23,145 bases of DNA from Amoebophrya sp. AT5.2. Lineage: Eukaryota > Sar > Dinophyceae > Syndiniales > Amoebophryaceae. The first letter of the stretch is position 1. Each line of letters begins with the position of its first letter. The position numbers and the translations under genes were made by a program. Below, in pieces: positions 8,949 through 18,081 of this stretch. Location of the stretch: contig RXOD01004384.1 in NCBI GenBank assembly GCA_005223375.1, forward strand, positions 1-23,145. Reading direction: 5' to 3'. The notes under the pieces were generated by a model. It ran no database searches. It was not told where the DNA came from and was given only the letters and a program-made list of their open reading frames with translations.

Positions 8949-10513
8949 CTACTCCCCATCCTCATTCTCCATCTTTTTCATCATCTTCTTCATTGGGAAC
9001 TTGTACTGGTGCACCTTGCAAAACCGTTTCCAGAACTCCTCGCCACGTAGTGCGGTTTCCGGATACTTAAGTTTCGTTGTACAGCTTCTGCCCCGCCGAG
9101 AGCGTCTCGCCTGCCGCTGGTGCCCTCGGCTCTGGTGCAAATTTGTCCTTCCAATCCACAACCACGCCGCAGTCTGCAGCGAATTTCTTGCACTTCTCTT
9201 CGTGCTGGTAGCAGGCAGGCCGATCCGTCGAGATGTCCGTGTGCGGATAGGTCGGGCGGTCGCGGAGAAGGCAGCTCGGTATGTGGCCCCCAGCGATATC
9301 GCTTTTCATCCGCATCATCTGGGCGAAGATTCCGCTGACATGGTTCTCCGTCAGACGCTGCAGGAGAGTCAGCGTTTTGGGTGGAAGCCGGGTCTTCTTT
9401 CCCTCGAAGGTATGCAGCAGGTGCGGCGGACAGGCTTCGAAGAGCATGCGCTTGAATTTTTTTCGAGTCATCGCGAGGTCTTTCGCGTCAGGGTTTTTCT
9501 TTAGTGTCTTTTTCGCTGTGAGACCTTGCGCCGCCGTGCTGCTGCTGCTCGCGGCTGGTGCCGGCTGTTCAGCTTCGTCTACATCTTCATCTTCTCCGCT
9601 TTCATCCTCGTCCTCTTCTTCCACCTGCGACTCTTCCTCCTCCGGTACGAGCAGATCCTCCCAACCGCTTGCAGACGACCCGTCGCTGTCATTTTCTGCA
9701 TCACGCTCGCCGAGTTCTCGGAACAACCGTTGCTGCTCCACCGCGGCGACGGCGCTACTGTCCAAACCGCCTCTGCTTTGCTGCTCCGACATACCCGCCC
9801 CGTTCTCTGATGTGGATGCGGCTGCGACCTGCTGCAACGCCTCTACCAAGCTCCGCCGGGGAACAGGCTGCCCAGAAGCTCGGCTACACATCTTCTCGCT
9901 TCCCATGTGAGGATAGCCTCGCGCATGCACGTTCGCAGCAACCAGACAGTCGTGACGCCCACCAGACAGTCAGCCAGCGACTCGGCCTCGTCCTGGAGCT
10001 CCCCGGCTCAGCCGCGCACTTGTTTTTCATGTCATCACTGCTATCGCTGTGAATCACAGCCGCCGCGCGCGAATCGGCGACATGATTTGCGACAGGTGTT
10101 TCTTCTGCACGGACGTCGTCGTCGTCCTCCGAGGTAGAGCGGTCCTCGCGGTTGCGCTGCGTGTTCAACATGAGGTCCGCTATCTGCGCTCCGGTACAGC
10201 CGCGCTCGATTTGGATTTCCGACTTCGGTGATGCAGATTCCAAAAACGCGCGCAGTTCCGTATGCGGGCCGCGCGCGAGCCTCGCCTCGTGCTCGTGCCC
10301 CATGCTCAATAGTTCCTCGACGGCGCGCGAAGACAGCGGCACTTTACGGCTGGACGCTGGTGACCATTCCGCAACTAAAACGCGCTGGGCAGCATGGGCA
10401 TCTCCTTCGTCCTCGAGCAATGAAGGCGGCTCGTCGGAGAACGCCGTCGGACCGAACGCAACTGCGCCAGGAGAAGGATCCCACCCCTTGGGCAAGTGTA
10501 CGTTGTCAATCAT
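8949..10513 (-). CDS. Unknown multi-exon gene, acidic middle and Cys/His-containing C-terminal part
   Basis: The first block starts at an ATG at 10513 (MIDNVHLPKGWDPSPGAVAF) and runs to about 9963. The second block runs from about 9883 to about 9100 and includes a long Glu/Asp run (QVEEEDEDESGEDEDVDEAE) and a segment with ACYQHEEKCKKFAADC that could bind metal. A third frame, +1 to the second, carries a convincing C-terminus (FWKRFCKVHQYKFPMKKMMK) ending at 8949. The first junction can be a canonical 79-nt GT-AG intron (9962-9884) that restores the frame. The second junction lies between about 9070 and 9170 and its intron is not resolved. The family is unknown. An exon upstream of 10513 is possible because the frame stays open to 10650. 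Confidence 0.5.
9884..9962 (-). other. Candidate 79-nt GT-AG intron
   Basis: Minus-strand GTGGGCG at 9962 and TGTAG ending at 9884 bound 79 nt. Removal joins phase-2 ends (TG + C, a Cys codon) and connects the frame ending RWLTV to the frame RASGQPVPRRSLVEALQQ. A second acceptor (GGGCAG, phase 0) with an upstream GTCTGG donor also works, so the exact ends are uncertain. Confidence 0.45.
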
Positions 10514-10737
10514 GTCGTAGATGGATTGCCGTGACAGCGAGCTGGGGGCTGACGCTGAACAAGACTCGGACTCCAGAAGTGGACGCGGATTGTGCTTGGG
10601 AAGGAGCCGCGAGTGCTGGCGTTTGTGTCGCAAAATAAAACTCTGACTCGTTTACTACAGGTAGCTGATAACTTACATAACTACGAGTGCGTCATGATGT
10701 AGTGAATTTGTTGGTAGCGGGGAGTTGCGAAAACGTT

Positions 10738-11448
10738 TCACGAGGTGGAATTGATTCCAGAACCAGGCTTCAGCCGCTCCATTGCCAGTTCCTCCTGCCA
10801 TGCCATCTCCTCCTCGACGGTCGCCTCGTTTAGCTTGTTTTTCGACAGCGAATCCACGACGCCCAGAGCGTCACTGCTTGTCAGCTCCTTTTCGCTGAGA
10901 TCGCCGAAGAAGTCGTCTGCCGGATCAGCTGCGCAGTACCAAATACACCACTCCGCAACTGAGCCGCTCTTGTAAATGTACTTCGCTAACCGTTCGTCGC
11001 GTGCCTTCGTTAGTAGCGCGTTCGTCGCCGCCAGCTTTCGCCCATCTAGCCACGCGCGCCGAGCAGAGGAATGGCCTTCGAGGTGCTCGTAGTACTTGTG
11101 AGCTGCCGCGAAACATAATTCACCTCGCTGCGTTGGTCCGATGACGGGAGAACGGTTCACTGGTGCCGCGCCGTCGGAATCATCCTCCGAGCCCGGCTCT
11201 GAAAAAAGACCGCTCGCGCGAAACCCGCGAGGAAGACGTCGCTCTGAAGACGGGCACTTCTCCTCGGGCTTGGTTCCCATGCGTTTGCGTTGTACCGCAG
11301 ATCCACTCGCCGCGCCGTCACCGAGATCCGACTTCTCTTCGCGCAAGAAGTCCCGTAGCGCCCTGCTCTCCTGAGTCGGCTTCTTGGAGGGGGGGCGCTG
11401 CGAACTCTCGGCTTTCGCAGTGGTCGGCTTTTGTTTCGCTTTCTTCAT
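10738..11448 (-). CDS. Unknown basic-to-acidic protein, 236 residues
   Basis: An ATG at 11448 with A at -3 opens MKKAKQKPTTAKAESSQRPP, a Lys/Pro-rich, probably disordered and possibly nuclear-targeted start. The middle is a Ser/Glu/Pro-rich linker. From about residue 107 the sequence looks folded, with Trp- and Cys-containing helices (KYIYKSGSVAEWCIWYCAAD) and a Glu-rich helix (NEATVEEEMAWQEELAMERL). The frame stops with TGA at 10738. That TGA overlaps a GTGAAA motif that could act as a donor, and a 95-nt intron (10741-10647) would fuse this frame to the next gene in phase. I keep them separate because no branch-point-like site supports that join. No family is recognised. Confidence 0.6.
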   Translation of the reverse strand: MKKAKQKPTTAKAESSQRPPSKKPTQESRALRDFLREEKSDLGDGAASGSAVQRKRMGTKPEEKCPSSERRLPRGFRASGLFSEPGSEDDSDGAAPVNRSPVIGPTQRGELCFAAAHKYYEHLEGHSSARRAWLDGRKLAATNALLTKARDERLAKYIYKSGSVAEWCIWYCAADPADDFFGDLSEKELTSSDALGVVDSLSKNKLNEATVEEEMAWQEELAMERLKPGSGINSTS

Positions 11449-12010
11449 TGTGTATCTAAGTAGGTTTCTTGTGGCTTTGGCTCTGTCTACGCTCGTGCAA
11501 GACTAGGATCAGGGGGACGGGGGGCGACGGATTAAGTAACATGCTGGCGCGCCGAAGTCAGGCGGTCCTCAATCATCGGAAAACTCCACTCGTCCACGCC
11601 AATTGATTCCCTCGGCTGGCGTCAGGAAAAAATGCATCACGACGAACTGCATCCGTAGATCAGCGAAAAAACGCGCGGCGAAAAAACGTGCGGCAGGCAA
11701 ACAAACCGGACGCCCGACCCTGATTGAAAAAACGTAGATTCATAAAGAAGGCAGTATCGCAGTTGTGTGGCAAATCAGTTGCATCGGTCCAGCCAACTAC
11801 GATACAGAATTACCTCTGGCGAACGCTTTGCGGCGGTACTTCGGTGACTCCTTTCTTCAGTATGCTCGTCAGTGAAGGCTTCGTGATTGCTTTCAAGAAA
11901 TGCCACGTCATCCGACTCGCCAGCAAGTCTGCCTCCTGTGTCTAGTTAGGAACTGTTCCTGTATGGTTTTGGAAAAGTACGCAACTATTTTTACCACTTT
12001 CGTACCACTT
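11449..12010. other. Intergenic stretch, 0.56 kb
   Basis: This is the gap between the 236-residue gene and the stop of the TatD fusion gene. A short direct repeat, GCGAAAAAACG(C/T)GCGGC, occurs twice around 11664-11695. A plus-strand frame at 11724-11945 has some protein-like composition but starts only at TTG and lacks recognisable motifs, so it is not called. It presumably contains the promoter of the 11448 gene. Confidence 0.3.
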
Positions 12011-14305
12011 TCAGAGCACTTTCATCTGGCAGGCTCCCGCGATGTTAACAAACGGGCTCGATTTCATGGTAAAGGGATTCATCGTCTTCAGAGCGAACGG
12101 CGTTGGTGCGCCATCTTGCGCAGTAGCCGGAAAAAGTTCAAGACTGCAGCCAATGCCTGCACTCGCACCACGACGGGTTTTCGTCATGTTCGTACTCTTA
12201 CTTTCTGCGTTCGTCGCTTGGTCGTCGCAGGCCGTGCCGCTGTCGGGCGAATTGGTGTGCAAAGAAGTGCGAGACATTGGCAATTGCGTTGCGTCCTGTC
12301 CGCTGCGAACGACTTCGGTATCGAAGTCTGAGCCTGCCGCTGTCGTGGTCGAGGTACTGGAGGGGGCGCACGAGTTCGAATACCAGTCGCGAGGAGTAGA
12401 CGTCGCGCCATTTTCGCAGTTCTTCTGACTCTGGCACGCAGACGAAGGTAAAACTTGGCGCTGATTCTTCGCGTCATCGTTTGCAGTGGCGGCTTCGGTC
12501 GCAAAAATCCCACCACCACCTGCCCACATTGAAGATGAATCCGCCACCTTGCGCCAGTCGGTGTCAGCTTTTGTTCTAGTTTGCTTCCATGTTCGTATTC
12601 CATTAAACGTGATCCGGTTGGCGAACGCGCCGGGCCTTCGCGTCCGCTCCCACCTGGTTGCATCAGTACTATCAGGTGCGCGGCCTATGCCTATCCCCAT
12701 TCCGCCACCAGCCGCTGACGACGATGAGCAGGCTCGGTCGATGGTTTTCGCGCGGATTCCGTACAGACGATACACGTTTTCCTCCACCACGTCGAGCACC
12801 TTTTCCGCGGAGAGGCCACCGCCCTTCACCTCAGCGAGCGCCTGCGCGATCTCGAGGACGTCCGCTGGGCCGCCGCTGCGTACCGTGAAGTGTGGCGAAT
12901 CTGTCTCAAGGACAATGCGCTCCAGCGGGATCCGACGCACCATGTCAAAGAGATTGACCGTGTTCGGAGTAGGCATGGGGTTCCCGTGATTCGTTTCGCT
13001 CTGCATTTGGTTGGGCAGTTCCCACTCTTCCGCGTAAGGGAAGCACAGGTAGCCCGACACCCCGAAGTAGCCGTGCGGAAAGTGTCGCAAAATTTTCTCC
13101 ACCGCCGGCAAAGAGGCGATCGCGCTGTGCCAGTGAAACGGGTGGTCGCGTGGCAGCCACTGCAGCAGGCAATCGATGAAGTCAGCCTCGCAATCCCGCG
13201 AGTGAAACTGAATCGGCAATCGCAACTCGATGGCCACGTCGATGTTCTCGCGAAGAATCTCTTTCTGGCGAGCAATCTCCATCCGGATTTGGTTGGCGTC
13301 GAAAACTTCCACTGGAGCGAGGAGCGCGATGCTCTTGTTGGATATTTGCTGGTATTGAAGATTGATCGATTTCTTGACGAGGGCGCCATCGCTCTGCGTC
13401 GTCAAACCGGCTGCACCCCCAACAGCGGGTTCTTCTCTGGCGTCGCCTCCCACGTACCCCGAGTAATCCAGGCCACACTCGCCCCACGCCACGACGCGAC
13501 GGACGTATGACCCCGTTGCCGGGTCCCAGTTGCAGCGCCGGATCGCGTCCTTGAACAGCCACTTCAGATCCGCATCCCACTCGTGCAGTGCCCGCTTCGG
13601 GTGTGCCCCGAACGCCGCAAACACGTGTCCCGCCCCCAGACGCACGAGACGGATGGTGTTTTCGATGGCCGCCAGATCGCAGCAACTCGTGATCACTGCA
13701 AACCGGCCTTGCAGCGCTAAGTCGTCAAACACCGCCGTCCGGATCTCGGAGTCCGATATCTCGTCCCCCGTCCGCCCGTCCATCACGAAGTCCAGGTGCG
13801 CGTGGCAGTCGATGACGGGCAAGCTGTGTAAGTCCTCCGGAATCGTGCAGCGGGTGCAGTACCAGTCCATGCCGAACCACTCGCCGACGCAGGAGTTGTT
13901 GCGCGGCGCGCAGCAGCCGCCGCACGCTGCGTTAAGGCTCCGGTCCTCGCGGTCCTGGCGCAGGTAGAGGGGCGCGCCCAGGCGGAACGGCCTCCCATTC
14001 AGCGTGTCAATCGCGAGCCGCGCGTCGGCGAGCGTCGAGAACTCGATGATGGCCCAGTTTTTGTCCACGCCGTGGTTGATCTTCACGAAGGTCGGCGCGC
14101 GACCAAGGGTGACCTTGATGTAGTCCTTCAGCTCGGCCCAATCCACTGTAGTGTCCACGATGTTCAAAGCGATCAGCCGCTTCGTGCGCGCAACTTTCAG
14201 CGCCTCCGCCTCAGGGCCGGCGATCAGATCCTCTGTCCGATCTTCGCCACGCAGAAGCGGGCGAGGGCGCGAAAAGATGGTCGACGTCGAAGATGTTGCC
14301 GTCAT
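12011..14305 (-). CDS. RRM - Cys-rich finger - TatD-family metal-dependent nuclease fusion
   Basis: A 764-residue protein from the ATG at 14305 (MTATSSTSTIFSRPRPLLRG); the longer frame above it begins only at TTG. Residues about 42-118 form an RRM (RNP2-like RLIALNI, RNP1-like KNWAIIEF). Residues 128-153 hold six Cys in a CGGCC...C...WYCTRC pattern, probably a zinc finger. Residues about 164-518 are a TatD hydrolase: DCHAHLD gives H168 and H170, WGECGLD gives E276, IQFHSRDC gives H368, FHWHS gives H393 and LETDSPHF gives D469, the expected metal ligands. TatD enzymes are 3'-5' exo/endodeoxyribonucleases of the amidohydrolase fold. The RRM and finger suggest RNA or nucleic-acid tethering (inference). 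The last 240 residues are Ser/Thr/Ala-rich low complexity. Confidence 0.92.
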   Translation of the reverse strand: MTATSSTSTIFSRPRPLLRGEDRTEDLIAGPEAEALKVARTKRLIALNIVDTTVDWAELKDYIKVTLGRAPTFVKINHGVDKNWAIIEFSTLADARLAIDTLNGRPFRLGAPLYLRQDREDRSLNAACGGCCAPRNNSCVGEWFGMDWYCTRCTIPEDLHSLPVIDCHAHLDFVMDGRTGDEISDSEIRTAVFDDLALQGRFAVITSCCDLAAIENTIRLVRLGAGHVFAAFGAHPKRALHEWDADLKWLFKDAIRRCNWDPATGSYVRRVVAWGECGLDYSGYVGGDAREEPAVGGAAGLTTQSDGALVKKSINLQYQQISNKSIALLAPVEVFDANQIRMEIARQKEILRENIDVAIELRLPIQFHSRDCEADFIDCLLQWLPRDHPFHWHSAIASLPAVEKILRHFPHGYFGVSGYLCFPYAEEWELPNQMQSETNHGNPMPTPNTVNLFDMVRRIPLERIVLETDSPHFTVRSGGPADVLEIAQALAEVKGGGLSAEKVLDVVEENVYRLYGIRAKTIDRACSSSSAAGGGMGIGIGRAPDSTDATRWERTRRPGAFANRITFNGIRTWKQTRTKADTDWRKVADSSSMWAGGGGIFATEAATANDDAKNQRQVLPSSACQSQKNCENGATSTPRDWYSNSCAPSSTSTTTAAGSDFDTEVVRSGQDATQLPMSRTSLHTNSPDSGTACDDQATNAESKSTNMTKTRRGASAGIGCSLELFPATAQDGAPTPFALKTMNPFTMKSSPFVNIAGACQMKVL

Positions 14306-15352
14306 TGATTGCCGAGTTAAAACATGAAGCGAGAGGAGCAACTAGCAGAGAAGCGAGAGTGATTGTGATGCAAACCACACTTCTACGACCTCATAGTCAT
14401 AAGCCCAGAATTTTCAGATACTAACTGAAGATTTCCGGGGGAGTTCGCGTGGGCGAAGCCCACTTGGACTCAAAAATCCACGTGATGTTCCTTGTTGAGG
14501 ACTAGGATTCCCACGCTCTGCCAGAAAGAGGAGTCACTCAAAGCCTACACTCCGTCTCTGACGCCCTTTTTTTGTATAAATAGCAGCAGGATCAATGCAG
14601 AGTGAGAGTCAAGCTCAAACTATCACCCAATCAATGGGTTTTCAGTCCACCTCGTATAAATCAATTGCTGAAAGAGAAAGCTAGACGCGTTGACTCAAAG
14701 TAGATCACCATGATCATCTGTATTCGCTTTCATGTATCTATTTGCATTCATGATCGTCGTCAGTACGATCTCGACAGTTCTTGATCTGTATCAGATTTGA
14801 AAGAATAAACACACGAAGTTGCACGAATTTGGAGTCGTGGGCGTTTCTTTTTCCAGTGCGCGCACTGAGGCCCGTTCCATATCCAAATCCATCGGAACCA
14901 AGTAGAAGCTTGCTTCTTTCAGGTGTCTTTTGAACTACAAGAGCTGCTTTCGCTTTGTGAAAACGAAAACTTATATTTTGATTTTTCACTATATGGCCGC
15001 TGCTAGTTCCGCAAATGCAGATCGCAAGAAAGCGACGCAGCGCCAGAACGCTTTGCAGAGAGAGCCGTCGGCAAGCCTCAGCCTGTCCTCGAGCTTCGGA
15101 CTCGGAGTGTGGGTCAGTAGACGAGGGACCACAAGCACCACCAGCACCTAGTCGAAGAGCCAGATCGACATCTTGTTGTAGCTACAACGTTGTAGCTCAA
15201 TCTTCAACGTACAGCTTTAATTTCGATGGTTTTGATGGTGCCTCTACATCTACACTACTATTGTTAAGTACTCACTGCCCCCGGTTTGAAATTGAGTTTC
15301 GTTTTTATCACGACAGCAGCACCCAGCGGAGGACCACCGCAACCACTCCTCT
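14306..15352. other. Intergenic region with TATA-like box and 18-bp palindrome
   Basis: No coding sequence is supported in 1.05 kb. A TATA-like TATAAATAG lies at 14575-14583 on the plus strand after a T-tract, but no plus-strand gene follows, so its role is unclear. A small hairpin GTGGGC-GAA-GCCCAC lies at 14449-14463. A perfect 18-bp palindrome, AGCTACAACGTTGTAGCT, lies at 15180-15197. The left end must contain the 5' flank of the TatD fusion gene. Confidence 0.4.
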
Positions 15353-16708
15353 CTACTCGGGAGGCTGTTGCACGACAACGAGCTCTGCTGGTGCAGCGAC
15401 GTTGCCAAATGCTTCGTCCATCACCTCCCGAAGCACGTCTTCAGGGATGGACAGCGAGTCCAGGAGGGCGTCCAGGTTTTTTCCCTCCGCGTCGGCGATG
15501 TTGTTGTAGTTGTCCTCGTCCACGATGATCCAGTGCCCCAGGGACTCCAGCGAGGCCACCGCCATGGCTTTCGGATCGAAGCTCTGCGCCGTGTAGAACT
15601 CGCGCGCGGCGATGGTGGCCCGGGTCGCGCCGGGAAAGACGGTCACGTTGAAGGTGATGTTCCGCGACTGCAGCCGCTCCGCGAGCGCGAAAACCACGCC
15701 GTGGAGCTGCTGGTGGTGCTCAACAAACATCTTCTCGCGCCGCGGACTAGTTGTACTTGTTGTAGGAGCTGCAGCTTTTTCAAGCCGCACTTCCAGCAGC
15801 GACCGCAGAGGCCAGCCAGGCACGCGGCAGACCTCGACAGCAGGCTGGAGTTTTCGCACGACTTTCCTTTCGTATTGCTCGATCGGAAACTCTGCCGGGA
15901 AGGGGCTTCCTTGCCAGTGTGCGTGGTTCACACTAGCGCCGGCCCCCAGACTGTTCCACGTGAGCTGCATTTTTTTTGTCCTGCGAGCGAATTCGAGGGC
16001 GGTTTTTAAGCTGTCGGCAGTGAGAAACTGCTCGTGCAAGCCGGGCGGAAGCAGGAGGATGTGCCCAGGGGCTATGGGGTGCAGGTTGCCCAGCACGTGG
16101 ACATTGCGGGGGTCGTAACTTGTATAGACACCAGCTGCATTTTTCGATGAATTTGTATTGCTATTGGTGTTCTCGTTCTCCGGACAAAGATCATCGAGAT
16201 GATGAAAGAACGGGTCTTGCAGCTCTTGCACGCTCCGTCCCACGAGCAGCAGCTCCTTATCTAGATCGCGTATCTTGGAGAAATCGAAGTCCTCTCGGTC
16301 CCGTGGCAGAAAGACGTCCGTTATCTTCTTCCCGGGCACTCGCTTCGTAGCCCGACCCGGAGTGAAGTGCGCGACGTGGTTCCTCCCGGACGGCTTCAAA
16401 TAGGCGCCGCCGTTGAAGACTCCGGTTCTGTTGTAGATGTCCTCCATTGTTTGAGGCAAGGATGACGAGCGCGCACGCCACGCACGCTGGCAGAGAGTGT
16501 CCAGCTCGTCGATGGGGTTGGAAGCTGGACGCTCTCTGCCAGCGTGCGTGGCGTCCAGCTCGTCGTCTTCAGCTGGCTTGGAACAGCTTGTCCGGTTTCC
16601 ACCTGGCGATGTTGACGTAGCCGGTGGAATGTTCTTGGCGCAAGATGATGATGTCCCTCCGCTCCTGCTCCTGCCGGCGCTGCGAGGGGACGGCCGAGGG
16701 GAAACCAT
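15353..16708 (-). CDS. GDP-hexose phosphorylase, VTC2/GDPGP1-like (HIT superfamily)
   Basis: A 451-residue protein from the ATG at 16708 (MVSPRPSPRSAGRSRSGGTS); the longer open frame above starts only at TTG. The HIT signature is H262-A-H264-W-Q266 within NSLGAGASVNHAHWQGSPFP, matching the His-x-His-x-Gln nucleotidyltransferase motif. Upstream, RVPGKKITDVFLP and FDFSKI match the VTC2 'P-x-x-F-R-V-D-K-V...F-N-F-T-K' region, and NVHVLGNLHPIAPGHILLLP matches the family's 'N-x-x-P-I-x-x-G-H-x-L-L-I-P'. The C-terminal part (ASLESLGHWIIVDEDNY) also fits. Known members phosphorolyse GDP-L-galactose (ascorbate pathway) or GDP-D-glucose; which one applies here cannot be decided by eye. Residues about 52-78 are encoded by a large palindrome, described separately. 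Confidence 0.85.
   Translation of the reverse strand: MVSPRPSPRSAGRSRSGGTSSSCAKNIPPATSTSPGGNRTSCSKPAEDDELDATHAGRERPASNPIDELDTLCQRAWRARSSSLPQTMEDIYNRTGVFNGGAYLKPSGRNHVAHFTPGRATKRVPGKKITDVFLPRDREDFDFSKIRDLDKELLLVGRSVQELQDPFFHHLDDLCPENENTNSNTNSSKNAAGVYTSYDPRNVHVLGNLHPIAPGHILLLPPGLHEQFLTADSLKTALEFARRTKKMQLTWNSLGAGASVNHAHWQGSPFPAEFPIEQYERKVVRKLQPAVEVCRVPGWPLRSLLEVRLEKAAAPTTSTTSPRREKMFVEHHQQLHGVVFALAERLQSRNITFNVTVFPGATRATIAAREFYTAQSFDPKAMAVASLESLGHWIIVDEDNYNNIADAEGKNLDALLDSLSIPEDVLREVMDEAFGNVAAPAELVVVQQPPE
16476..16564. repeat. 31-bp-arm palindrome with 12-bp direct repeats inside the phosphorylase gene
   Basis: The arm 16476-16506 is the reverse complement of 16523-16553 with one mismatch across 31 bp; the loop is 16 nt. 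The 12-mer GTCCAGCTCGTC occurs at 16499-16510 and 16553-16564, exactly 54 nt apart and in the same codon phase. Deleting one repeat plus the intervening sequence removes 18 codons and leaves EDDELDTLCQRAWRARSS. The architecture (inverted repeat plus flanking direct repeat) fits an inserted introner-like element or a fold-back duplication. It contains no stop codon, so it may also be translated. Confidence 0.85.
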
Positions 16709-16943
16709 GAAGATCGTAATGAGTTTGTTATTATGAATGTTGTTCTTGCACTTGCTCGCTTGTTCTTGGTTGTTGTCTGACCACGAGAACAAGCGGTAAA
16801 CTTCCTGAAAAATTCTAGGAAGCAAGCATCCGGCCGCGCATTAGTAGGTTAGTGAAGCAAGCAATGAATGCCATGAATGCGGTCAGGGTCACCTACTTTA
16901 AGTAACTTAAACTTATCTTCCATCAAACAATAACAAAAACAAT

Positions 16944-17222
16944 CTACCATGATGCAATTGCAATTCTCCTGGATCTTCCGGAATCTCTATTACTTTCTGG
17001 AGGAAAGACGGAGACAATAACAACGGCAACGGCCCGTGGGGCGTGGCTGTCCCACCGAATGCCCGCCCGAGAAAAAAACGCACTTAAATAGATGACCATG
17101 AACATGATGGCCGTGGCACTAGAAGCCACTGTTTGTAGTTGTTGCAGCATTTGCTCTCTCGACGTCGTCCCTTCAACGTGGGAGTTTTCTCGCGTGCAAG
17201 CACTCGCTGAAGGCAGTTCCAT
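16944..17222 (-). CDS. Possible small single-pass membrane protein, 92 residues
   Basis: An ATG at 17222 opens MELPSASACTRENSHVEGTT, followed by an amphipathic stretch (REQMLQQLQTVASSATAI) running into a hydrophobic segment (MFMVIYLSAFF) long enough, with its flanks, to span a membrane. A basic tail (SGRSRRIAIASW) follows. The gene sits just 5' of the phosphorylase gene on the same strand. There is no family match by eye, the frame is short and alternative frames are open, so this is a weak call; it could instead be part of a 5' exon or chance. Confidence 0.3.
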   Translation of the reverse strand: MELPSASACTRENSHVEGTTSREQMLQQLQTVASSATAIMFMVIYLSAFFSRAGIRWDSHAPRAVAVVIVSVFPPESNRDSGRSRRIAIASW

Positions 17223-18081
17223 CGCCGGTGGTCCGAAAAACAATAGCCGCAATAGGCTTGCCCCTGCTCCTGTAGTACGTCTCTGACTCCTGCTACCCCG
17301 TCAGCCCCCCTGCTCCAGCTCCATTTGTTCGAAGAATCGTATGTATCCACTTATGACCACGGTAAATGAATGAAGCAAAGGCCGCTCGAGTGTGGCGTTC
17401 TCATCTCAGGTTCACCAAGTCGCATCCGAATGGATCGGGATTCATCGTAAACCTCAAGAATACAACTCCGACGGGATTCATCGTGAACCTACGCCCACAA
17501 GAATCAACGGCCAGCAGCACCACGACCACCTCTCGTGTGGACTAGGTCTAGGACAATGTGAACGAAGTACGACGACGTACTTCGAAAAAATGTTGCTGAG
17601 AGCCAGCACATTCTAAATAATCTGTCTTCGAAATCAGATTAATACAAACAGACGTAGTGGTAGTGTAGTATAATATTTATTTTTTTTATTTATTTGTTTT
17701 TTGGCTCGCCGACTTGGATCGACGATAACATGCACGGAGACAAGCACAAGGACGACGGACTTGGCAATAGTGACGATTGCGCCCGCAACGGTACCACTGG
17801 CGCTCCTGACGGAAATGACGATAAGAACGAGAAGACGACAATGAAGTAAGTAAGATAGGGTCAGTGGGGACCTGCGAACAGGAATCTCACGACGTATAGA
17901 AAAGCAGTGGAATCGATCGCAAGCCTGAACCTGTTCGAATACGGAACATCGCTGCAGAAGCTCGCAAAATGTAAGCTTCACGGCTGCCTCGTGCTACAGT
18001 CTCCCTTTCCAATTCCAATCACCTGCCACTACCCCATCCGTTTCAGGATCAAACAATTCAACATCAACAAGGGCATCTGTG
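17223..18081. other. Intergenic stretch with a direct repeat and a hairpin
   Basis: No gene is supported. A 19-bp imperfect direct repeat (CGGGATTCATCGT(A/G)AACCT) lies at 17436-17454 and 17472-17490, 36 bp apart. A hairpin with 9-bp perfect arms (CGAAGTACG / CGTACTTCG) and a 4-nt loop lies at 17563-17584. An AT-rich T-tract lies near 17670-17702. Several short frames exist on both strands but none looks like protein. Confidence 0.4.
17563..17584. repeat. Perfect 9-bp-arm hairpin
   Basis: CGAAGTACG, loop ACGA, then CGTACTTCG. It stands alone in intergenic sequence about 500 bp downstream (minus strand) of the 18082 stop codon. It shares the GTAC core seen in the introner-like elements near the right end of the window, but nothing else. 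Confidence 0.7.

Noticed and set aside
11724..11945. Plus-strand frame of 73 codons with fairly protein-like composition
   Set aside because: Begins at TTG with no ATG, no motif, no splice evidence.
12042..13510. Long plus-strand frames opposite the TatD gene
   Set aside because: They are antisense to a protein with complete catalytic motifs.
14575..14583. TATA box
   Set aside because: The sequence is a good match, but no plus-strand transcript unit follows, so a promoter call is not supported.
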